Assembly (NCBI RefSeq): GCF_024171955.1
Contig: NZ_JAMTCS010000010.1
Span: forward strand, 62,001 to 126,000
From: Promicromonospora thailandica
GTDB lineage: Bacteria > Actinomycetota > Actinomycetes > Actinomycetales > Cellulomonadaceae
Length of the DNA: 64,000 nt
Direction: 5' to 3'
Made by a program: the position numbers and the translations under genes. The notes beneath the pieces are model-generated. The model was not told where the DNA came from and searched no databases. It saw only the letters and a list, made by a program, of their open reading frames with translations. Below, piece after piece: positions 58,545 through 64,000 of this stretch (the first letter of the stretch is position 1; each line of letters starts with the position of its first letter).

Positions 58545-60395
58545 ATGTCTGAGAACGTGCAGCTGCCGGCCCTCGGCGAATCCGTCACCGAGGGCACTGT
58601 CACCCGCTGGCTCAAGGCTGTCGGCGACGAGGTCGCCGTCGACGAGCCGCTGCTCGAGGTGTCGACCGACAAGGTCGACACCGAGATCCCCTCGCCGGTC
58701 GCCGGCGTGCTCGAGCAGATCCTCGTCCAGGAGGACGACACCGTGGAGGTCGGCGCCACCCTCGCCGTCATCGGCGACGGCTCCGGCTCGGGCGACGCCC
58801 CGGCGGCGCCCGCCCAGGAGTCCGGCCAGGAGCCCGCCGAGGCCCCGGCCGAGCAGAAGCCCGCCGAGGAGCCTGCCGCCGAGGAGGCACCCGCCGCCCC
58901 GGCCGAGGCGCCCGCGCCCGCCGAGGAGCCCGCCGCGCCCGCCGCAGGGGGCGACGCCGGTGGTGACGCCACCGAGGTGCCGCTGCCCGCGCTGGGCGAG
59001 TCGGTCACCGAGGGCACCGTGACCCGCTGGCTCAAGGAGGTCGGTGACGAGGTCGCCGTCGACGAGCCGCTGCTCGAGGTCTCGACCGACAAGGTCGACA
59101 CCGAGATCCCGTCGCCCGTCGCGGGCACGCTCCAGAAGATCCTGGTGCAGGAGGACGAGACGGTCGAGGTCGGCGCGGTGCTGGCGCTCGTCGGCTCCGG
59201 TGCTGCGGCCCCTGCCGCGGAGCCGGCCGCCGCGGCCCCCGCCACGCCTGCTGCCGCCGAGCCGGCCGCCGCCGCTCCGGACCCTGCCGCGGACTCCCCC
59301 GAGCCCGCGGAGGCCGCCGCTCCCGCACCGGAGGCTCCGGCCGCCGAGACGCCGGCTCCCGCGCCCGCCGCCCCGGCACCGGCCCCCGCCGCGCCCGCTG
59401 CCCCGGCCCCTGCCCCCGCCCCCGCCGCGGAGGCGCCCGCCTCGACCGGCGGCCGCACCATCGGCTCGTACCTCACCCCGCTCGTGCGCAAGCTCGCCGC
59501 GGAGAAGGGTGTCGACGTCGCCGAGGTCAAGGGCACCGGCGTCGGTGGCCGCATCCGCAAGGAGGACGTGCTCGCCGCCGCCGAGGCCAAGGCCGCCCCG
59601 GCCCCGGCAGCCGCCGCCGCACCCGCTGCGTCGTCGGCCCCCGCCGCCCCGACCAAGCTCGAGGTGTCGCCGCTGCGCGGCACCACCGAGAAGATGTCGC
59701 GCCTGCGCAAGATCGTGGCCGAGCGCATGCTCGAGGCGGTGCAGTCGCAGGCCCAGCTGACCACGGTCATGGAGGTCGACGTCACCCGTGTCGCGAAGCT
59801 CCGGGCCAAGGCCAAGGAGTCGTTCGCCGCGCGCGAGGGCGCCAAGCTGACGTTCCTGCCGTTCTTCACGCAGGCCGCCGTCGAGGCGCTCAAGGCGTAC
59901 CCGAAGATCAACGCCACGATCGACACCGAGAAGGGCGAGATCACCTACCACGGCTCGGAGAACGTCGGTATCGCCGTCGACACCGAGCGCGGCCTGGTGG
60001 TCCCGGTCATCAAGAACGCCGGCGACCTCAACCTGGCGGGCATCGCCCGCCAGATCCAGGACCTCGGCGCCCGCACGCGGGCCAACAAGGTCACGCCGGA
60101 CGAGCTGTCGGGCGGCACGTTCAACATCACGAACACGGGCTCGGGCGGGTCGCTCATCGACACCCCGATCGTGCCGCTGGGCCACGCCGCGATCCTCGGC
60201 ACCGGCACCATCACCAAGCGACCGGTCGTCGTGACGGACCAGGACGGCAACGAGAGCATCGCGGTGCGCTCGATGGCGTACATCTTCCTGTCCTACGACC
60301 ACCGCCTGGTCGACGGCGCGGACGCCGCGCGCTTCCTCACCGCGATCAAGAACCGCATCGAGGAGGGCGCGTTCGAGGCCGAGGTCGGTCTCTGA
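58545..60395 (+). CDS. sucB: 2-oxoacid dehydrogenase E2 (dihydrolipoamide acyltransferase), two lipoyl domains
   Basis: A 616-aa E2: lipoyl domain 1 (Lys43 in [10 protein letters not shown]), an Ala/Pro/Glu-rich linker, lipoyl domain 2 (Lys183, same motif), a second linker of about 85 residues, an E3-binding domain ([20 protein letters not shown]) and a catalytic acyltransferase domain ending in the DHRLVDGAD motif. In actinobacteria this SucB-type E2 serves the pyruvate dehydrogenase complex and can serve the 2-oxoglutarate complex. The two lipoyl segments are nearly identical at DNA level, a sign of recent duplication or gene conversion. AAGGAG is about 12 nt upstream. Confidence 0.94.
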   Translation: MSENVQLPALGESVTEGTVTRWLKAVGDEVAVDEPLLEVSTDKVDTEIPSPVAGVLEQILVQEDDTVEVGATLAVIGDGSGSGDAPAAPAQESGQEPAEAPAEQKPAEEPAAEEAPAAPAEAPAPAEEPAAPAAGGDAGGDATEVPLPALGESVTEGTVTRWLKEVGDEVAVDEPLLEVSTDKVDTEIPSPVAGTLQKILVQEDETVEVGAVLALVGSGAAAPAAEPAAAAPATPAAAEPAAAAPDPAADSPEPAEAAAPAPEAPAAETPAPAPAAPAPAPAAPAAPAPAPAPAAEAPASTGGRTIGSYLTPLVRKLAAEKGVDVAEVKGTGVGGRIRKEDVLAAAEAKAAPAPAAAAAPAASSAPAAPTKLEVSPLRGTTEKMSRLRKIVAERMLEAVQSQAQLTTVMEVDVTRVAKLRAKAKESFAAREGAKLTFLPFFTQAAVEALKAYPKINATIDTEKGEITYHGSENVGIAVDTERGLVVPVIKNAGDLNLAGIARQIQDLGARTRANKVTPDELSGGTFNITNTGSGGSLIDTPIVPLGHAAILGTGTITKRPVVVTDQDGNESIAVRSMAYIFLSYDHRLVDGADAARFLTAIKNRIEEGAFEAEVGL

Positions 60396-60412
60396 CCAGC
60401 AGGTAGCACGCC

Positions 60413-60448
60413 ACCACGGCCGGTCCCGGGTTCGGGGCCGGCCGTGGT
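60413..60448 (+). terminator. terminator hairpin after sucB
   Basis: ACCACGGCCGG pairs with CCGGCCGTGGT around an inner CCCG/CGGG stem, 17 nt after the stop. There is no U-tract. Confidence 0.7.
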
Positions 60449-60483
60449 CGTTCTCGCCGACGCCGCACCCGCGCCCGCCGCGC

Positions 60484-60489
60484 TAGATT
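60484..60489 (+). promoter_or_regulatory. -10 element of the TIGR01777 gene
   Basis: TAGATT ends 6 nt before the ATG at 60496; leaderless start predicted. Confidence 0.55.
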
Positions 60490-60495
60490 CGCCGC

Positions 60496-61422
60496 ATGGA
60501 TGTCGTGGTCGCCGGATCGCACGGTCTCATCGGCTCCGCGCTCGTCGCGGACCTCGTCGCCCGCGGGGACACCGTGCGCCGGCTGGTGCGCCGCGGCGCG
60601 GAACGGCCCGCGGGCGACGACGACGCCCGCGTCCGGGACCTGGCGTGGGACCCGCGGACGGGCGAGCTCGACCCCGCCGCGCTGGAGGGTGCCGACGCCG
60701 TCGTGAACCTGGCCGGCGCCGGGATCGGCGACCACCGGTGGACCCGCGCCTACAAGCAGACGCTCGTCGGCTCCCGCACCACGACGACGAGCCTCCTGGC
60801 CCGCACCGTCGCCCGGCTGGACGCCCGGCCCGTGCTGGTCAACGGCTCCGCGATCGGGGCGTACGGCGACCGCGGCGACGAGGTGCTCACCGAGGCCTCC
60901 GGCCGGGGCGACGACTTCCTCGCCGGGCTCGTCGAGGCGTGGGAGAACGCCACGTCACCGGCGGCGGAGGCCGGGGCGCGCGTGGTCTGGCTGCGCACCG
61001 GCCTCGTGCTCGCGCCGTCGGGCGGAGCCCTCGGAAGGCTGCTGCCCCTCCTGCGCCTGGGCCTCGGCGGGCCGCTCGGCAGCGGCCGCCAGTGGTGGAG
61101 CTGGATCACGCTCGCCGACGAGGTCGCGGCGATCCGTCACGTCATCGGGACGGACCTGCGCGGGCCGGTGAACGCCGTCGGCCCGGAGCCCACCACCAAC
61201 CGGGCCGTCACGCGCGCGCTCGCCCAGGCGCTGCACCGGCCCGCGGGGCTCGCCGTGCCCCGGGTCGCGCTGCGGGTCGCCGTCGGCGAGCTCGCCGGCG
61301 ACCTCGTCGCCTCCCAGCGGGTGCTGCCCGCCGCGCTCACCCGCACGGGCTTCGTCTGGACGCACCGGACGCCCCAGGACGCGGCTCGCTGGGTCGTGGA
61401 GGGTGTCAGCGCACCTCGCTGA
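60496..61422 (+). CDS. TIGR01777 family NAD(P)-binding oxidoreductase
   Basis: A 308-aa extended SDR protein: the nucleotide motif VVAGSHGLIGSALVADL, NLAGAGIGDHRWTRAYKQ, NGSAIGAYGDRGDEVLTE and a C-terminal DUF1731-like region (VPRVALRVAVGELAGDLVASQRVLP). The cell-division-linked relative YfcH belongs here; the function is unknown. It overlaps the convergent pseudokinase gene by 17 bp at the 3' end. Confidence 0.9.
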   Translation: MDVVVAGSHGLIGSALVADLVARGDTVRRLVRRGAERPAGDDDARVRDLAWDPRTGELDPAALEGADAVVNLAGAGIGDHRWTRAYKQTLVGSRTTTTSLLARTVARLDARPVLVNGSAIGAYGDRGDEVLTEASGRGDDFLAGLVEAWENATSPAAEAGARVVWLRTGLVLAPSGGALGRLLPLLRLGLGGPLGSGRQWWSWITLADEVAAIRHVIGTDLRGPVNAVGPEPTTNRAVTRALAQALHRPAGLAVPRVALRVAVGELAGDLVASQRVLPAALTRTGFVWTHRTPQDAARWVVEGVSAPR

Positions 61423-62872
61423 CGCGCCAGCCGCCCGTGGTCCAGACGAGGACGAGGTCGGCGACCTCGTCGGACGCCGGGACCGTGGTCTCGCCGTCGC
61501 TCGAGATCTGCAGGTGCGAGGTGATCGTGTACTCGATGCGGACGACCGCCTGCACGGGCTGCTTCTTCCCGTCCGACGCCTCCGGGGTCGCGGAGTCCTC
61601 CGACGTGCGGGTCAGCGACGCGGGCTCGACGTCCTGGAGCGCCGACGCGGCACCAGGTCCCACGGTCACGACCTCGGTCGACACGACCTCGGCCGAGGCA
61701 CCGACCACCTGCGCGCCGGAGTGCTTCAGCTCGTCGATGATCTTCTGGTCGGCCGCGTAGGCCGGCGAACCCTCCAGGTTGACGGTCCTGATGTCCGACA
61801 CCGCGCCCGCCAGCAGCGCCAGGCGCCGCTCGGTGAGCGCGACCGCGGCACCCGCCGGGTCCTTGGCGTTGGCCACCGGGCTGATGCCGCTGCCCCAGCG
61901 GGGCGACGCGACGGCCTCGGGCGACGCGGCCGCGACGGCCGGCTCGTCCGCACCGAACATGTGGGGCAGGGCCATGACCCCCGCGGTGATGCCCGCGACG
62001 ACACCCGCCGCGATCATGCCCGTGGCGACGAGGGTGACCGGTGTCGTCCGCGCCTGCGCCCGGTTGCCCACGGCCTGCGCGCCCGCCGGGCCCGTCAGCG
62101 GCATCGTCGCCCGGCGGCGTGCCTTGGCCGCCCACGCCCGGCCGTCGACGGCCGCGAACGACCCCGTCAGCGTGCGGGCCGCGGAGCGCCAGGCCGACGG
62201 CGTGTGCGCGCCGAGCGGCACGTGGCCCGCGAGCGGCACCGGCCCGCTGATCGCGGCCGACACCAGGGCGGAACCGTCCGGCAGCCGGACGGGCTCCGGT
62301 GTCACCGCGTCGTGCGCGAGCGTCGCGAGCGTGCCCGGCTCGGGCCGGTCGCGCGGGTCCTCGGCCCGGGCGCGGGCCAGCACGGCCCGCAGCGCCTCGT
62401 CGGCCTTCGAGTGCAGGCTCGGACCGGGGAAGCCGAGCACCGACTCGATGAGCGTCGCGAGCGAGGTCACGTCGACGGGGTCGTCGCTGTGCTCCGGGAG
62501 CGTGACGCGGGGACGCAGCATCGCCGTGCCGTCCGAGCGCAGCAGCACGTCGGTGGGCCGCACGCCACCGTGGACGAGGCCCACGCCGTGCAGGGCGGCC
62601 AGCGCCTGGGCGATCGCGACGGTGACACCGGCGCCCTCGGCGGGCGTCAGGGGACCCCGCGAGCCGACCGCGGTGGGCAGGTCGACGGCACCCGTGCGCG
62701 AGAGGCGTACGTCCAGGTTGTCCGGACCGTTCGGCGAGATGGCGATGAGCGGCACCAGGTGGGGGTGGTCCAGTGTCGCGAGGGTGTCGAGGCGGCGCAC
62801 CAGGTGGGCGCGCGCCGCGGCGTCCGTGGGGACGGCTACGCGGACCAGTTCCGCTGATTCGATGTAGTGCAC
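61406..62872 (-). CDS. membrane-anchored protein kinase-like pseudokinase
   Basis: A 488-aa protein with a kinase-like N-terminus: LDHPHLVPLIAI, VAIAQALAALHGVGLVHGGVRPTDVLL and a DPRDRPEPGTL C-lobe end are recognisable. The glycine loop and VAIK lysine are missing, HRD is HGG, and DFG is not found (LRPRV follows), so it should not phosphorylate. A transmembrane helix (LVATGMIAAGVVAGITAGVM) leads to an extracytoplasmic domain that resembles a SnoaL/NTF2-type or mce-associated fold by layout only. The start is a GTG at 62872. The layout recalls MviN/FhaA-type actinobacterial pseudokinases. Confidence 0.82.
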   Translation of the reverse strand: MHYIESAELVRVAVPTDAAARAHLVRRLDTLATLDHPHLVPLIAISPNGPDNLDVRLSRTGAVDLPTAVGSRGPLTPAEGAGVTVAIAQALAALHGVGLVHGGVRPTDVLLRSDGTAMLRPRVTLPEHSDDPVDVTSLATLIESVLGFPGPSLHSKADEALRAVLARARAEDPRDRPEPGTLATLAHDAVTPEPVRLPDGSALVSAAISGPVPLAGHVPLGAHTPSAWRSAARTLTGSFAAVDGRAWAAKARRRATMPLTGPAGAQAVGNRAQARTTPVTLVATGMIAAGVVAGITAGVMALPHMFGADEPAVAAASPEAVASPRWGSGISPVANAKDPAGAAVALTERRLALLAGAVSDIRTVNLEGSPAYAADQKIIDELKHSGAQVVGASAEVVSTEVVTVGPGAASALQDVEPASLTRTSEDSATPEASDGKKQPVQAVVRIEYTITSHLQISSDGETTVPASDEVADLVLVWTTGGWRVSEVR

Positions 62873-63010
62873 CGGATCATGAGAACTCCGTGACCCGGGC
62901 CGCGCCCTTTATCCCCAGGATTTGCCGAATCGGCTCCCGTGTGAGTGAACTGACCGGATGCCTTGACCTGGCACGGGGCCGTGCGGTATGCGAACGGCTC
63001 ACAGGCCGGC
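62873..63010. other. short intergenic region
   Basis: 138 bp between the pseudokinase start and the next gene's stop. CATGAT (minus strand, 62876-62881) is too close to the GTG to be its -10. GCCGGCTC and GAGCCGGC around 63005-63030 could form a weak hairpin over the oxidoreductase stop. Confidence 0.4.
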
Positions 63011-64000
63011 TCACACGTCGATGAGCCGGCCCTCCCGGGCGGACAGCCGCGCCGCGTCCAGGACCTCCGCGGTGCGGACGGCGTCCGCCGGGTCGACGGG
63101 CACCTCGGCCTCGTCCGCCAGCCACTGCGCGACCGCGGTGTAGAAGTCCTCGTGGCCGCCGCGCGGGCGGGGCACCGGTGTGCGCTCCCGCCCGCGGACG
63201 AGCCAGCCGTGGGTCCCGTCGGGCTGGTCGGCGTCGAGCACGTCGAAGGGTGAGGCGTCGCCCTCGAACGAGTTCACGAGGTAGGCGCCGCCGTCGCCGA
63301 GCACCCGGGTGCGCGGGCCGGGGGCACCCACGAGGGAGCCAGCCCAGAGCCGCGACACCACTCCCTTGGCGGGCGGCTCGGCGCCGAACAGGACGTCGGC
63401 GCCGGTGGCCCGCCCCGGGACGGCCCCGAGGCGGTTGCCCTGCTCGGTTCCGGGGGCCGCGTGGTGCAGCACGAGGAAGACGTCGTCCTCGGTGGGCGTG
63501 GACAGGGCGCGGGTCTCGGCGTAGACCGCCACGACCGGGCCGAAGAGCTGCGTCGCCGAGTCGACCAGGTGCGGGCCGAGGTCGAGCAGGAGGCCGCCGC
63601 CCACGACGTCGTTCTCCTTCCAGCGCTGCTGCGGCTTGGGCCGCCACCGCTCCCAGTGCCGCTCGAAGGTGTGGACGGTGCCGAGGTCGCCGCGGCGCAG
63701 CAGCGCGGAGAGGGTGAGCTGCTCCGGGTCCCAGCGCCGGTTGTGGAACACCGTGAACGGCGTGCCCGCGGCCGACGCGGCCTCGACCACCCGCCGCGCC
63801 TCGGCCGCCGTGGTCCCGATCGGCTTGTCCAGCACGAAGGGCTTGCCCGCCAGGGAGACCGCGGCGGCGTGCTCGGCGTGCAGGGCGGACGGGCTGGCGA
63901 CGACCACCAGGTCGTAGAGCCCGGGCTCGCCGAGCATGCCCGGCAGGTCGTTGAACAGGCGGGCACCGGGCCAGTCGCCGGCGGCCTGGACCCGTCGCCC
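63011..64000 (-). CDS. Gfo/Idh/MocA family oxidoreductase (5' end beyond window)
   Basis: About 330 residues are visible, running to the window edge. They show the C-terminal part of the Rossmann domain (LYDLVVVASPSALHAEHAAAVSLAGKPFVLDKPIGTTAAEA with the conserved EKP-like DKP) and the substrate domain (GGLLLDLGPHLVDSA). These enzymes oxidise or reduce sugars and polyols with NAD(P). The substrate is unknown. The start is beyond 64000. Confidence 0.88.
   Translation of the reverse strand, partial: GRRVQAAGDWPGARLFNDLPGMLGEPGLYDLVVVASPSALHAEHAAAVSLAGKPFVLDKPIGTTAAEARRVVEAASAAGTPFTVFHNRRWDPEQLTLSALLRRGDLGTVHTFERHWERWRPKPQQRWKENDVVGGGLLLDLGPHLVDSATQLFGPVVAVYAETRALSTPTEDDVFLVLHHAAPGTEQGNRLGAVPGRATGADVLFGAEPPAKGVVSRLWAGSLVGAPGPRTRVLGDGGAYLVNSFEGDASPFDVLDADQPDGTHGWLVRGRERTPVPRPRGGHEDFYTAVAQWLADEAEVPVDPADAVRTAEVLDAARLSAREGRLIDV

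Overview
The window reads as a chromosome segment of a very GC-rich actinobacterium. The cytochrome bcc-aa3 genes, the class II DAHP synthase, the PASTA kinase next to an Rv2175c-type gene, frequent GTG starts and many apparently leaderless promoters fit Micrococcales, and the glycan genes are compatible with the Promicromonosporaceae/Cellulomonadaceae side. That placement is inference from gene content. I see no transposase, phage gene, CRISPR array, tRNA or rRNA; apart from the glycan locus most of it is housekeeping.

Layout. 1-8.3 kb: a DUF4192 protein (cut by the window edge), a lipoprotein, a GGPP-type prenyl synthase, a PASTA Ser/Thr kinase, an Rv2175c-type DNA-binding protein, and a PPi-type phosphofructokinase with class II DAHP synthase. 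8.3-13.6 kb: an acetyltransferase behind a short leader ORF with a terminator hairpin, a long-chain acyl-CoA ligase, a ROK glucokinase, a membrane protein and PlsC. 13.7-22.5 kb: a glycan locus with LacI regulator, ABC binding protein and two permeases, GH1, a secreted glycoamylase-like protein and GH13. 22.5-27.8 kb: AraC regulator, acyl-CoA dehydrogenase-fold protein, purC, an exonuclease/GIY-YIG fusion and a stand-alone RAM-domain protein. 27.8-39.7 kb: the aerobic respiratory chain ctaC-ctaD-ctaF and ctaE-qcrC-qcrA-qcrB, then sodA and a second intact qcrB, with a receiver protein and trpD in between. 40.1-44.8 kb: a cysteine desulfurase-like protein that lacks the PLP lysine, TusA, ErpA, a glycerate-kinase-like fragment, NadA and a DJ-1/PfpI protein. 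44.9-54.9 kb: thioesterase, M20 peptidase, DUF3043, aldo/keto reductase, a YczE/MocR divergent pair, a VOC protein, a D-glutamate-cyclase-like protein and a pyrD cluster. 55-64 kb: PepA, LpdA, a two-lipoyl-domain E2, a TIGR01777 protein, a membrane pseudokinase and a partial Gfo/Idh/MocA oxidoreductase.

Two whole-window patterns stand out. First, gene ends, mostly convergent ones, carry unusually long and nearly perfect inverted repeats without U-tracts. They fall into sequence families: a pair built on a GGTCCATCGATGGACC core, a pair built on GACGCTC, and a pair built from reiterated 16-bp CGAGATAGAAC-NNN-GG units. In the first two families the arms differ between copies by compensatory changes, so the fold appears to be what is kept. 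Second, about twenty genes have a -10-like hexamer ending 6-8 nt before a GTG or ATG, which predicts leaderless mRNAs.

The glycan locus (13.7-22.5 kb) looks like one regulated system: a sigma70-like promoter with three TTTC-S-GAAA-like sites lies between the divergent lacI-type gene and the binding-protein gene. The respiratory genes form two overlapping translationally coupled clusters, as expected for a bcc-aa3 supercomplex.
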